This document shows positions 1-9,986 of a stretch of DNA of 64,000 nucleotides, one piece after another. This stretch comes from Vreelandella salicampi. GTDB taxonomy: Bacteria > Pseudomonadota > Gammaproteobacteria > Pseudomonadales > Halomonadaceae. The first letter of the stretch is position 1. Each line of letters begins with the position of its first letter. The notes under the pieces were generated by a model. That model searched no databases. It saw only the letters and a program-made list of their open reading frames with translations, and was not told where the DNA came from. The position numbers were made by a program, and so were the translations under genes. The stretch is from NCBI RefSeq assembly GCF_013415105.1, contig NZ_JACCDF010000011.1, forward strand, positions 1 through 64,000, given 5' to 3'.

Positions 1-93
1 GACTGGCGCGAAATTTGACGTTAGGCATGATAATGATCGGGTGAAAAAGGATATACGCTATATTGCCATGTGGATCAGAAGGTTAGAAGACTT

Positions 94-330
94 TTAGGCC
101 GCCAGGCTCACGGATTCAGGTTTATTAATAACTTCTACGTCGAAATCATAAGAAAAGCTAATGATAGAAAGCATTTGAGCAGTAGCGACTATACCTACTG
201 TATCATTACGACTCAAATCTCGATACCAGCCAAAAGATCCATCTTCGAGATCAACTAAAGAGGTTTTTATCGTAGATCTAATATGCTCATCAAATAATAC
301 TTCAGCCTCCCTTCTGCTAAAAAAAACCAT
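94..330 (-). CDS. 78-aa hypothetical protein, possibly truncated
   Basis: I do not recognise this protein. It starts at an ATG preceded by a purine-rich Shine-Dalgarno sequence (AAGGGGAT) about 7 bases upstream, so translation here is credible. It follows the HIT-family gene by 19 bases on the same strand, as the third gene of the cassette. The segment DGSFGWYR, followed by VGIVATAQMLSII, faintly resembles one repeat of an alpha/alpha-toroid (prenyltransferase or cyclase-like) protein. A whole member would be several hundred residues long. All three minus-strand frames between the stop and the window edge are interrupted, so a longer intact reading frame is not available. It may be a short genuine protein or the stump of a larger gene. 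Confidence 0.55.
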   Translation of the reverse strand: MVFFSRREAEVLFDEHIRSTIKTSLVDLEDGSFGWYRDLSRNDTVGIVATAQMLSIISFSYDFDVEVINKPESVSLAA

Positions 331-349
331 ATACTATCCCCTTTTTAAA

Positions 350-1024
350 TTATTTTAACAACCCTTCGGAATCGAGCTTTTTTCTAACTTTCTCTCGGAT
401 TTTTAACTCTCCGGCAGTTATTTTTTCCCATTGGGGATAGGACAGCCAATCCCATTTTTCGCCTGCAGAATGATGCTCAGCAACAACTTTTCTTAAAAAC
501 TGTCGTGGAATACCATGCATTACTGGAGCAAAAGTTATTTCTTCTTCATTAATGATACTCATTATATAAAAACATGGATTTTCTCGATATTCATCGAACA
601 AACTATTCCAACCTTGTAAATTTTTCGTTTCGAATTGTGACTTAATTATATCCGAAACACGCGCGCTAGAAGGAACCATATGTAAATGTGCATGGTGGCA
701 GTGCTTTGTGTCAGAAGAGTGACTAGCACATACCCCTGCCTGACCATGTTCATAGGAAACTACATTGCCATAGATATCAATCTGAATATTTCTGATGACG
801 TTATATATGCACTTAAACTCATCTATACAAGATAAAGGAAGATCAGCTATACAGTCGACATGATCCCGTGTAACGATTAAAAGATAACCTTCAACTACCG
901 GCCCTAAAGAAAGCATGACATAGAAATTTTCTGTATAGGCTAGAACCCTTTCTGCATCAGAAACCCTACAAAACCTACATTCACCCTTTAACTCTTCGTC
1001 ACTAATAGTCTTAGGGTTGATCAT
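350..1024 (-). CDS. HIT-family nucleotide hydrolase/transferase-like protein
   Basis: This 224-residue protein carries the histidine-triad signature: His111-Ala-His113-Leu-His115-Met-Val within residues 110-117. A Cys16-x2-Cys19 pair at the N-terminus resembles the zinc ligand pair of many HIT proteins. The C-terminal stretch (FLRKVVAEH, then WDWL) is like the tail of diadenosine-polyphosphate or CwfJ-like HIT proteins. The HIT family hydrolyses or transfers nucleoside phosphates on dinucleotide or nucleotide-conjugate substrates; the substrate here cannot be read from sequence. The start overlaps the end of the DUF1599 gene by 14 bases, which points to translational coupling. The gene is clearly more AT-rich than guaA next door, consistent with acquisition. 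Confidence 0.85.
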   Translation of the reverse strand: MINPKTISDEELKGECRFCRVSDAERVLAYTENFYVMLSLGPVVEGYLLIVTRDHVDCIADLPLSCIDEFKCIYNVIRNIQIDIYGNVVSYEHGQAGVCASHSSDTKHCHHAHLHMVPSSARVSDIIKSQFETKNLQGWNSLFDEYRENPCFYIMSIINEEEITFAPVMHGIPRQFLRKVVAEHHSAGEKWDWLSYPQWEKITAGELKIREKVRKKLDSEGLLK

Positions 1025-1598
1025 CTAAACCTCGTGATATCATTCCAAAAAATGAATAATTTAAAGTATCATGAAGCTGGCTTGAAATCGTTAAAAACGA
1101 AAAATTTCCGTCTCTTCGAATTATTTTTTTCATTCGACTTGTACGTAAAATAATTTCATCCGTAAAAGACTCAGGCTCCATATATCTCCAAGCCTCTCCA
1201 TAGTCGTTATTTTTTTTAATCAACAACTCCGAAGAAGATGCATAAGCTTGCCTAATCATAGAGACTATTTCTTTGTCTTCAAACAAATCAGCATCAACCA
1301 AAGGAACTTGAAGCCTAGGATCTTGTTTCTCCTCCAAGCCAGCCAATGCTATTCCCATTGCACAATAGTTAGCAACTCCAACCAACTCATCTACAGGGCT
1401 ATCTAAAATTTGTTGATCATGGCCAGGCGACTCTATATTTTTTAATCGAAGGCCCTTGATTAATATATGGTCTATCAATGAAAGGGGCCTAAGCCCCAGC
1501 CATGTTGGACCATACTCTGAGTTCTTTTTTGAGAATAGCTCTATACATTGCTCTCTGAGCTGTTTTATTTCACTCTCGGTCTGCTGATATATATGCAC
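1011..1598 (-). CDS. DUF1599 protein with two internal repeats
   Basis: This 195-residue protein consists of two copies of the same module. Repeat 1 (about residues 24-90) has KKNSEYG, a tryptophan, then P-x-S-x2-D-x-I-L and R-x-K-x-I, and ends with ELxxxxNY. Repeat 2 (about 128-192) has KKNNDYG and the same spacing. This pattern is DUF1599, also called nucleotide modification associated domain 1, which is linked by published genome-context work to modified-nucleotide metabolism. No reaction has been assigned. The start is a GTG with AAGG just upstream. It lies 54 bases beyond the guaA stop on the same strand and is the first gene of a three-gene cassette with a HIT protein. Base composition is AT-rich. 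Confidence 0.75.
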   Translation of the reverse strand: MHIYQQTESEIKQLREQCIELFSKKNSEYGPTWLGLRPLSLIDHILIKGLRLKNIESPGHDQQILDSPVDELVGVANYCAMGIALAGLEEKQDPRLQVPLVDADLFEDKEIVSMIRQAYASSSELLIKKNNDYGEAWRYMEPESFTDEIILRTSRMKKIIRRDGNFSFLTISSQLHDTLNYSFFGMISRGLDDQP

Positions 1599-1639
1599 AA
1601 CCTTGCCTTTTTTAAAAACTTATGTGATATGAGACACTA

Positions 1640-1675
1640 AATCTTAAACCACTCACTCCCACTCAATAGTAGCAG
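1640..1675. other. Candidate island attachment site at guaA 3' end
   Basis: Read on the minus strand, the last bases of guaA are CTATTGAGTGGGAGTGA, the stop codon included. The 3' end of guaA, with this GAGTGGGAGTGA core, is a documented integration target of tyrosine-recombinase genomic islands. The sequence changes abruptly here from GC-rich guaA to an AT-rich cassette. I see no second copy of the core between 1 and 1640 and no integrase in the window, so any partner site would lie to the left of position 1. Confidence 0.4.
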
Positions 1676-3230
1676 GCGGCTTACTGCTCACATCATAAGT
1701 CACCCGCGACACCCCTTCCAACTCATTGATAATACGATTGGAAACCTTCTCCAGCAGCTCGTAGGGCAGGTGCGCCCAGCGGGCGGTCATGAAGTCGATG
1801 GTTTCTACCGCGCGTAGCGCGATGACCCATTCGTAGCGGCGGCCGTCGCCGACGACGCCGACCGATTTGACCGGCAGGAACACGGCAAACGCCTGGCTGG
1901 TTTTTTCGTACCAGCCGGAATTGCGTAGTTCTTCGATGAAGATAGCGTCGGCTTCGCGGAGGATGTCGGCGTACTCTTTTTTGACTTCGCCGAGGATGCG
2001 CACGCCCAGGCCCGGCCCCGGGAAGGGGTGGCGGTAGACCATGTCGTACGGCAGGCCGAGCTCCAGGCCGAGTTTGCGCACTTCGTCCTTGAACAGTTCG
2101 CGCAGCGGCTCGACCAGCTTGAGCTTCATGGTTTCCGGCAGGCCACCCACGTTGTGGTGGGATTTGATCACGTGAGCCTTGCCGGTTTTGCTGGCGGCGG
2201 ATTCGATCACGTCCGGGTAGATGGTGCCCTGAGCGAGGAAGTCGACACCGTCGATTTTGCTGGCTTCATCATCGAACACGTCGATGAAGGTGTTGCCGAT
2301 GATCTTGCGCTTCACTTCCGGGTCTTGTTCGCCCTTCAGCTTGTCGAGGAACAGGTCTTCGGCGTCCACACGGATGACCTTCACGCCCATGTGCTTGGCG
2401 AAGGTTTCCATCACCTGGTCGCCCTCTGCCTTGCGCAGCAGGCCATTATCCACGAACACGCAGGTGAGCTGGGTGCCAATCGCTTTGTGCAGCAGCGCGG
2501 CGACAACGGAGGAATCCACCCCGCCGGAAAGGCCGAGCAGCACGTGGCTGTCGCCTACCTGCTCGCGTACGCGCTGCACCTGGTCTTCGATGATTTGTGC
2601 AGGCGTCCAGAGTTTTTCGGCCTGGCAGATATCCAGCACGAAGTGCTCGAGAATACGCTGGCCCTGCAGCGTGTGGGTCACTTCCGGGTGGAACTGCACG
2701 CCGTAGAACTGTTTCTCTTCCCAGGCCATGGCGGCAATCGGGCAGCTCGGCGTGGAAGCGGTCACGGTGAAGGTGTCCGGCGCCTGGCCGACTTTATCGC
2801 CGTGGCTCATCCATACGTCCAGCAGCGCTTTGCCGGTCTCGTGGTCGACGTGATCCTTGATGTCGTTGAACAGCGCGGAGGGTTCGTCCAAACGAATCTG
2901 GGCGTAGCCAAATTCGCGCTGGTTGGAGCCTTCCACCTTACCGCCCAGCTGCTCGGCCATGGTCTGCATGCCATAACAAATCCCAAACACCGGCAGGCCC
3001 ATTTCAAACACGCATTGCGGCGCACGCGGGGAGTCCAGTTCAGTGACGGACTCCGGCCCACCCGCGAGGATAATGCCGTTGGGGTTATATTCGCGGATTT
3101 CCGCTTCGGTGATATCGAACGCGCGAACCTCAGAATAAACACCAATCTCGCGCACACGACGCGCAATCAGCTGGGTGTACTGGGAGCCGAAATCAAGAAT
3201 CAGAATTTTGTGGGCGTGAATATCAGTCAT
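1653..3230 (-). CDS. guaA: GMP synthase (glutamine-hydrolysing)
   Basis: GuaA amidates XMP to GMP in the last step of de novo guanine nucleotide synthesis. The 525 residues match the family length when started at MTDIHAHK. A further 27 codons are open upstream but are not conserved. The N-terminal class I glutamine amidotransferase has the nucleophile motif GICYGMQ and, later, the FHPEV histidine. The ATP-pyrophosphatase P-loop SGGVDSS follows, and the C-terminus ends PPATIEWE as usual. It lies 81 bases downstream of guaB in the same orientation, as one guaBA operon. No clear terminator follows, so transcription could run into the accessory cassette. Confidence 0.97.
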   Translation of the reverse strand: MTDIHAHKILILDFGSQYTQLIARRVREIGVYSEVRAFDITEAEIREYNPNGIILAGGPESVTELDSPRAPQCVFEMGLPVFGICYGMQTMAEQLGGKVEGSNQREFGYAQIRLDEPSALFNDIKDHVDHETGKALLDVWMSHGDKVGQAPDTFTVTASTPSCPIAAMAWEEKQFYGVQFHPEVTHTLQGQRILEHFVLDICQAEKLWTPAQIIEDQVQRVREQVGDSHVLLGLSGGVDSSVVAALLHKAIGTQLTCVFVDNGLLRKAEGDQVMETFAKHMGVKVIRVDAEDLFLDKLKGEQDPEVKRKIIGNTFIDVFDDEASKIDGVDFLAQGTIYPDVIESAASKTGKAHVIKSHHNVGGLPETMKLKLVEPLRELFKDEVRKLGLELGLPYDMVYRHPFPGPGLGVRILGEVKKEYADILREADAIFIEELRNSGWYEKTSQAFAVFLPVKSVGVVGDGRRYEWVIALRAVETIDFMTARWAHLPYELLEKVSNRIINELEGVSRVTYDVSSKPPATIEWE

Positions 3231-3311
3231 GGCAATATCTCGTTGGTGGCCGAGGCCAAAAAAGCAAACGGCGAGGGGGTTGCCTCGCCGCCGTTTCATG
3301 CATCTGCGCAT

Positions 3312-4826
<1,515 letters not shown>

Positions 4827-4829
4827 TTA

Positions 4830-4855
4830 GTCGCGTAGTATAACGCCTATGCGAC
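4830..4855. promoter_or_regulatory. Imperfect inverted repeat in guaB/xseA intergenic region
   Basis: GTCGCGTAG and CTATGCGAC form 9-bp arms with one mismatch around an 8-base spacer (TATAACGC). It sits 49 bases upstream of the guaB ATG and 53 bases upstream of xseA. It does not resemble the PurR box. It could be an operator or part of the overlapping divergent promoters. Confidence 0.35.
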
Positions 4856-4907
4856 CAAGGCAGCAATTCACAGACACGATCCCAGCGACGCAACACAAGG
4901 TTCCAGC

Positions 4908-6248
4908 ATGCCAGACAAACCCGCAGCTCTTTCCGTCAGTGAACTCAACCTCAAGGCGCGTAAGGCGCTGGAGCGCGACATGGGCGAGGTGTGGGTCGAG
5001 GGGGAACTTTCCAACGTTTCGCGCCCGGCTTCTGGGCATGTCTATTTCACCTTGAAGGATGACCGTGCTCAGGTGCGCTGTGCGCTGTTTCGCCAGCAAG
5101 CACGGTTTGTTAGCGCGCCCATGCGCGATGGTGATCAGGTCAAACTGCGCGGGCGGGTGTCGCTTTTTGAGCCGCGCGGCGATTACCAGCTGATTGTCGA
5201 GGCGGTGCAAGCGGCGGGCTTGGGCGAGCTGTTAGCGGCGTTTGAGCGCTTGAAAACCCAGCTCGACGCTGAAGGCGTTTTTGCCAATGCCCGCGCGCTA
5301 CCCTACCCACCCCGGCGGCTGATGATTTTGAGCTCCGCCACGGGAGCGGCCATTCGCGATGTGCTGGCGGTGTTAAGCGCACGCTGGCCACTCACGGAGG
5401 TGACGCTGCTTCCGGTGCCGGTACAAGGCAAAGAGGCTGCGCCCGCGATGGTGGCCGCACTCGGCCTGCTCAATCGTCAATCGCGGCTCGACCCAGAGCG
5501 CGACGCGGTGCTCATTACCCGCGGCGGCGGCAGTTTGGAAGACCTGTGGGCGTTCAATAACGAGCATTTGGCGCGGGCTATTTTTCATTCACGCCTGCCG
5601 GTGATGTCGGCTGTCGGCCATGAGGTCGATGTAACACTGGCCGACTTTGCCGCCGACCTGCGTGCGCCTACCCCGTCGGCGGCAGCCGAGCGCCTAGTGC
5701 CCGACCAGCAGACCCTCAAGCGCCAGCTAGAGCACCATGAAAACCGCCTTCAGCGGGCGATGCAGGCGCGGTTAGAACGCGACAGCCAGCGGCTGGATAC
5801 ATTACGCGCCAAGCTGCGCCACCCCGGTGAACAGCTCAAACATCAGCGACAACACCTCATCCACCTCAGCCAGCGCTTACAGCGGGCCACCAACGCACGG
5901 CTTGCCCAGCAGCGCGAGCGGGTGAATCAGCTTAACGGGCGGCTGACGAGCCAGGACATAGCGCGGCTGCACCGCGCCGAACAGGAACGCGTCAACCAGC
6001 TTCATCGCCGCTTGGGGTCGGCCATGCAGCGCCAGCTCGAAAACCGCCAAGCACGACTCACCAGCGCGGCACGCGAGCTAAATGCGATAAGCCCCTTGGC
6101 CGTATTGGGGCGCGGCTACGCCATCGCGCAGGACGAGAGCGGCCAAGTGGTGCGCCGAGCGCAAGATACGCAACCGGGGCAGAAACTCAAGCTGCGCCTG
6201 GGTGAAGGCAAGCTCAGCGTCGAGGTCAAACGGCGCTATCAGCGCTAA
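4908..6248 (+). CDS. xseA: Exodeoxyribonuclease VII large subunit
   Basis: XseA is the catalytic large subunit of exonuclease VII, which degrades single-stranded DNA in both directions and needs the XseB subunit, not seen here. The 446 residues match the family. An N-terminal OB-fold (LSVSELN, VWVEGELSN, GHVYFTLKD) is followed by the catalytic core (ITRGGGSLEDLW, SAVGHEVDVTLADFAADLRAPTPSAAAE). A long Arg/Gln-rich coiled coil spans about residues 260-400, and GRGYAIA lies near the C-terminus. It is divergent from guaB, the usual gammaproteobacterial neighbour. Its stop is 4 bases from the stop of the convergent C45-like gene, with no terminator between them. Confidence 0.96.
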   Translation: MPDKPAALSVSELNLKARKALERDMGEVWVEGELSNVSRPASGHVYFTLKDDRAQVRCALFRQQARFVSAPMRDGDQVKLRGRVSLFEPRGDYQLIVEAVQAAGLGELLAAFERLKTQLDAEGVFANARALPYPPRRLMILSSATGAAIRDVLAVLSARWPLTEVTLLPVPVQGKEAAPAMVAALGLLNRQSRLDPERDAVLITRGGGSLEDLWAFNNEHLARAIFHSRLPVMSAVGHEVDVTLADFAADLRAPTPSAAAERLVPDQQTLKRQLEHHENRLQRAMQARLERDSQRLDTLRAKLRHPGEQLKHQRQHLIHLSQRLQRATNARLAQQRERVNQLNGRLTSQDIARLHRAEQERVNQLHRRLGSAMQRQLENRQARLTSAARELNAISPLAVLGRGYAIAQDESGQVVRRAQDTQPGQKLKLRLGEGKLSVEVKRRYQR

Positions 6249-6252
6249 GTGC

Positions 6253-7248
6253 TTACCAGGCTCCTTGCTGGCAGGGCGATGTCTCACCCGGCAAATAGCA
6301 GGCCCAGGTAGGCGTGCTCCCTAGCGTTATCACCACGCTGGCGAGGGTATTTTCGTTATCCGGGTCGTCAGGCTCACAGCGCAAAATGGGCAACGCTTCT
6401 CGGGCTTGATCATGAAGAATCCTGAGCGGGTTACGCACACCCTGAGCCAGCAGCGCCTCGCCACGGTGCTGGCGGTCGGCGGAGGAGCGCGTCAGGTGTT
6501 GCGCACTTGTGTGGTAAAGCGCGTGATTGGCGTGAACGGCCGGCGCCGTAAGCGCGGTGATCACGGTGTTGCCCGCGCCAAACTCGACGCTCACCATGCG
6601 CCCGCCGCCCCGCTCGGCCAGCGTAATATGAAAGCCACCGCACTGATTGAAGCGCTCGAGCAGTGCCATGGCCGCGTCGATGTCTGAAACGCCCAAAAGT
6701 GCACGACACACCGCCATGCGGGATATTGTCGGCGTTACCTGAGTCAACCGCAGATTATTGACCGCAAAGGCGAAGCCACCGTGGCGCACGCCGACCGTAT
6801 GCCCCGGCAGTGAACCCGGGTAGCAGAAGGTGCTGAACGCCGCCTCCCCTGCCGGCTGCGCCGTGACCCACAGGCAATACCCCTTCAAGCACGGCAGGCC
6901 GTCTTCGTTATGGGCCAAAAGCACCCCGGGCAGCTGCACGCTGGTGCAGCCATCCGCTACGGTGGCCAGCAGATCCCCCCGGCAATTCCAAGCGACGACA
7001 TCCGCTAGCGGCAACCCAAGCCCCTCGGCCAGGCCGCCAAGTTCTTGCCAAACGGCGGGGAACTCACGTTGCGTGTTGGCGGCCAAGCGCTTTACCCCGC
7101 CAGCGTTTTCTCGCGCCTGCGCTTGAACGGCTTGCCAAGCGGGGTCGTGCATCAGCACACGGTGAACGGCGTCGCGCCCGCGCTCGCCGAGCTGGCGGCC
7201 CAACTCATACGGCGTGCCCGCGATAGCGCAGCGCTCAAGGGGGGTCAT
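6253..7248 (-). CDS. C45-family (acyltransferase-like) Ntn hydrolase
   Basis: This 331-residue protein resembles the peptidase C45 / acyl-CoA:6-aminopenicillanate acyltransferase-like family. These are N-terminal-nucleophile enzymes that self-cleave before a cysteine. The candidate nucleophile is Cys101 in ADGCTSV, followed by HNED and, later, NNLRL, as in relatives. The substrate is unknown; family members act on amide bonds of small acylated molecules or peptides. Its ATG overlaps the argA stop as ATGA, so it is co-translated with argA. That makes a role on an acylated amino acid plausible, but this is inference from position only. Confidence 0.8.
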   Translation of the reverse strand: MTPLERCAIAGTPYELGRQLGERGRDAVHRVLMHDPAWQAVQAQARENAGGVKRLAANTQREFPAVWQELGGLAEGLGLPLADVVAWNCRGDLLATVADGCTSVQLPGVLLAHNEDGLPCLKGYCLWVTAQPAGEAAFSTFCYPGSLPGHTVGVRHGGFAFAVNNLRLTQVTPTISRMAVCRALLGVSDIDAAMALLERFNQCGGFHITLAERGGGRMVSVEFGAGNTVITALTAPAVHANHALYHTSAQHLTRSSADRQHRGEALLAQGVRNPLRILHDQAREALPILRCEPDDPDNENTLASVVITLGSTPTWACYLPGETSPCQQGAW

Positions 7249-8558
7249 AGTAGCGCCTTAATCAACACTTTGGATTTTCGCGCGTGGTTGTACGTTTCGC
7301 GCTTCAGCGGCGGCAAGTCGTCTAAGCTGGCTGGGGCGAAGCCACGCTCGACAAACCAGTGAGCCGTGTGGGTGGTCAACACAAAGAGCCTCGCAATGCC
7401 GCGGCTTCGGGCGCGCTGCTCGATGGCTTCCACCAGCCGCTCGCCCCGCTCGCCACCTCGGTAGTTTGCGTGCACGGCCACGCAGGCAAGCTCACCGAGT
7501 TGTGCATCGGAAAAGGCATGCAGCGCCGCACAACCAATGACCATGCCATCACGCTCGATCACGACGTAGTCATCAATTTCATGCTCTAAGCGTTCGCGGG
7601 AGCGGGCCACCAACATGCCGCGCTGCTCCAGCGGTTCGAGCAGATCCAACAGCCCCGCGACGTCGTTGAGTGTCGCCGGGCGCAGCTGCTCGTAGCGGTG
7701 CTGGGTGATCATGGTGCCCACGCCATCGCGGGTGAAAAGCTCACCCAGCAGCGCATCGTGGTTGCGCCAGCACAGTAGGTGCGTGCGTGCGACACCTTCG
7801 CGGGCCGCCTGGCAGGCAGCGTGCAGATGACGCGCCAATTCGCTGCCCGGTGTGGCTTGGCTTAACCGTGGCTCGGCTTCATAGGGCGAAAGCTGACGCA
7901 GTAGCGCGCCGGTTTCGTCTTCGAGCCCTTCCGATTCGCCGAGCAGAATCAACTTGTCGGCTTTTAGCGCCACGGCGGCGTGCTGCGCCACATCGGAGGC
8001 GTCTAGGTCGAACACTTCACCGGTGCTGGAAAAACCAAGCGGCGGCAACAGCACCAACGCGCCTTTATCCAACAGCCCTTCAATGGCGCTGGCGCGCACC
8101 CGGCGCACCTCGCCGCTGTGATCAAAGTCGACCCCTTCGCGTACGCCCAGCGGTTTAGCGGTCACCAGATTACCGGAGATAACATTGAGCTCAACGCCGT
8201 GTAGCGGCGTACTGGGGAGCCCCAGCGAAAGCCGCGCCTCTAGCCACAACCGCTGATGCGACGCGACTTGCTCAACGGTCGCCATGACCGCGCGGTCTGC
8301 CACCCAGCGGCCGTTCACACGCCTGGGCGTTACCTCGGCTGCCGCCAGCGCCGCCTGCACTTGGGGGCGAATACCAAATACCACCACCAAGCGAACGCCT
8401 AGCGAGTGCAAAAGGGCCAAATCTTGAATCAGCTGTTCGCTACGCCCAGACGCCACCGCCTCGCCTTCGATCAAAATGACGAAGGTTCGTCCGCGGTGCG
8501 CATTGATATAGGGCGATGCATTACGGAACCAGTCAACAAAAGGGAAGCGCGTATCCAA
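7245..8558 (-). CDS. argA: Amino-acid N-acetyltransferase (N-acetylglutamate synthase)
   Basis: ArgA acetylates glutamate with acetyl-CoA, the first step of arginine biosynthesis. The 437 residues cover the typical two-domain enzyme. The N-terminal amino-acid-kinase-like domain (residues about 20-280; LGVRLVVVFGIRPQ, NVISGNLVTAKPLGVREGVDFDHSG) is the arginine-feedback domain in the family. The C-terminal GNAT domain (about 290-437) includes LACVAVHANYRG, LFVLTTHTAHWFVERGF and the terminal RKSKVLIKAL. It is followed in the operon by the overlapping C45-like gene. Upstream lies the terminator of the phosphate transporter transcript, so argA probably has its own promoter between 8559 and 8630. 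Confidence 0.94.
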   Translation of the reverse strand: MDTRFPFVDWFRNASPYINAHRGRTFVILIEGEAVASGRSEQLIQDLALLHSLGVRLVVVFGIRPQVQAALAAAEVTPRRVNGRWVADRAVMATVEQVASHQRLWLEARLSLGLPSTPLHGVELNVISGNLVTAKPLGVREGVDFDHSGEVRRVRASAIEGLLDKGALVLLPPLGFSSTGEVFDLDASDVAQHAAVALKADKLILLGESEGLEDETGALLRQLSPYEAEPRLSQATPGSELARHLHAACQAAREGVARTHLLCWRNHDALLGELFTRDGVGTMITQHRYEQLRPATLNDVAGLLDLLEPLEQRGMLVARSRERLEHEIDDYVVIERDGMVIGCAALHAFSDAQLGELACVAVHANYRGGERGERLVEAIEQRARSRGIARLFVLTTHTAHWFVERGFAPASLDDLPPLKRETYNHARKSKVLIKALL

Positions 8559-8631
8559 GGGCCGCTCTCCGGCAGCAGGTGAATGAAATCTCGTATGCCG
8601 ACATTACCGGCCCGCTTACTTTAGCAGAGCA

Positions 8632-8681
8632 CAAAAAAAGCGGCATCTTCTCGCTGCGCAGTGCGCCAGAAGATACCGCTT
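8632..8681 (-). terminator. Rho-independent terminator after the phosphate transporter
   Basis: A 14-bp stem with one mismatch (AAGCGGCATCTTCT at 8638 against AGAAGATACCGCTT at 8668) is followed on the minus strand by seven T residues. It lies 29 bases after the pit stop codon and separates that transcript from argA. Confidence 0.85.
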
Positions 8682-8709
8682 GGGCCAGGGTCGCGGTTGG
8701 CGTTAAAGG

Positions 8710-9975
8710 CTAGCCGAAGATACCTTTGAACATAAAAAAGAACAAAATGGCAAGGCCAGCACCGGCGGGCAGCGTAATCAGCCACGACATTGCAATGGTG
8801 CCAATCACCCTGAGGTTAAGCGCCGCCATGCCGCGGGCTAGGCCAACGCCGAGTATCGCGCCCACCAATGTATGCGTGGTCGAGATCGGCAAGCCCGTGC
8901 CCGAGGCCAGCACCACCGTCGTCGCGGCGGCAAGCGTGGCGGCAAACCCACGGCTCGGCGTTAGCTCGGTAATGCCCGTGCCCACCGTTGCGATCACTTT
9001 GTGGCCGTACGTCACCAGGCCCACGACGATACCGCCGCCGCCCAGCACCAGTACCCACCAAGGCACGAGCGCGGCTCCTTCAACATTGCCGCCGCTTTGC
9101 ACCACGCTAATCACCGCCGCCAGCGGGCCGACCGCGTTGGCCACGTCGTTGGAGCCGTGAGCGAAGGCCATCGCACAGGCGGTGAAGATCATCAGCACGC
9201 CAAAAGCACGCTCTACGTTGGCATAGCCAAAGTGGTCATCGTTGGATTTGACGTACTTCACGCGGCTCTCCATCCAGGTACCAATGGCTGAGAGCACCAA
9301 CCCGAGGATGATCGATATCAACAAGCTTTGAGCAAAAGAGAGATCAAGACCGACGTGCTTCAACCCTTTGGTCATGGTGACCATGGCCACCACAAACCCC
9401 ACGAGGAATACGTAAGCGGGCAGGTAGCGTTTGGCGGCCGCCAGCGGGTCGCGGGCCTCAAACACCAGGTGATGCAGCGATTTAAATAGCACAAAGCCAA
9501 CGGTGCCGGCCAGCAGCGGCGATACGATCCAGCTCGCGGCGATGGTCCCCACGCCGCCCCAATCCACCGTTGCCGCGCCCAACCCGGCAACAGCAAAACC
9601 GACGATAGCGCCGACGATGGAGTGTGTGGTGGAAACCGGCCAGCCTTTCATTGAAGCAATCAAAAGCCACGTGCCCGCGGCCAGTAGCGCGGAAAGCATA
9701 CCGTAGACCAAAAGCTGCGGGTCATCCTGCAAAAGCTCCGGGTCAATAATGCCTTTGCGGATGGTATTGGTCACCTCACCACCGGCAAGCCACGCGCCGA
9801 GAAACTCGAAAATAACGGCGATGATAATCGCCTGCTTGATGGTAATGGCCTTAGAGCCAACCGAGGTGCCCATGGCATTGGCGACATCGTTTGCTCCCAC
9901 ACCCCAAGCCATAAAGAAGCCGAACAGGCAGGCAAGGATGATAAAAATCTCGCCATGTTGCGCAATAATCTGCAT
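8710..9975 (-). CDS. pit: PiT-family inorganic phosphate transporter
   Basis: This 421-residue integral membrane protein has about ten hydrophobic segments. It carries the duplicated PiT signature: GANDVANAMGTSVGSK near residue 27 and GSNDVANAVGPLAA near residue 270. The STTHS and STTHT phosphate-site motifs follow each copy. The family couples uptake of phosphate, or metal-phosphate, to H+ or Na+; in a halophile either is possible. It lies 11 bases downstream of the DUF47 gene in one operon, a standard pairing in which the DUF47 protein is thought to modulate the permease. A strong terminator follows. Confidence 0.94.
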   Translation of the reverse strand: MQIIAQHGEIFIILACLFGFFMAWGVGANDVANAMGTSVGSKAITIKQAIIIAVIFEFLGAWLAGGEVTNTIRKGIIDPELLQDDPQLLVYGMLSALLAAGTWLLIASMKGWPVSTTHSIVGAIVGFAVAGLGAATVDWGGVGTIAASWIVSPLLAGTVGFVLFKSLHHLVFEARDPLAAAKRYLPAYVFLVGFVVAMVTMTKGLKHVGLDLSFAQSLLISIILGLVLSAIGTWMESRVKYVKSNDDHFGYANVERAFGVLMIFTACAMAFAHGSNDVANAVGPLAAVISVVQSGGNVEGAALVPWWVLVLGGGGIVVGLVTYGHKVIATVGTGITELTPSRGFAATLAAATTVVLASGTGLPISTTHTLVGAILGVGLARGMAALNLRVIGTIAMSWLITLPAGAGLAILFFFMFKGIFG

Positions 9976-9986
9976 CTTGCCCCCTT

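Noticed and set aside
20..26. GTTAGGC heptamer (GCCTAAC on the other strand), which fits the GTTRRRY/RYYYAAC core of integron attC sites
   Set aside because: The pattern is highly degenerate, and the rest of an attC site would lie outside the window. The cassette genes overlap, unlike typical one-gene integron cassettes.
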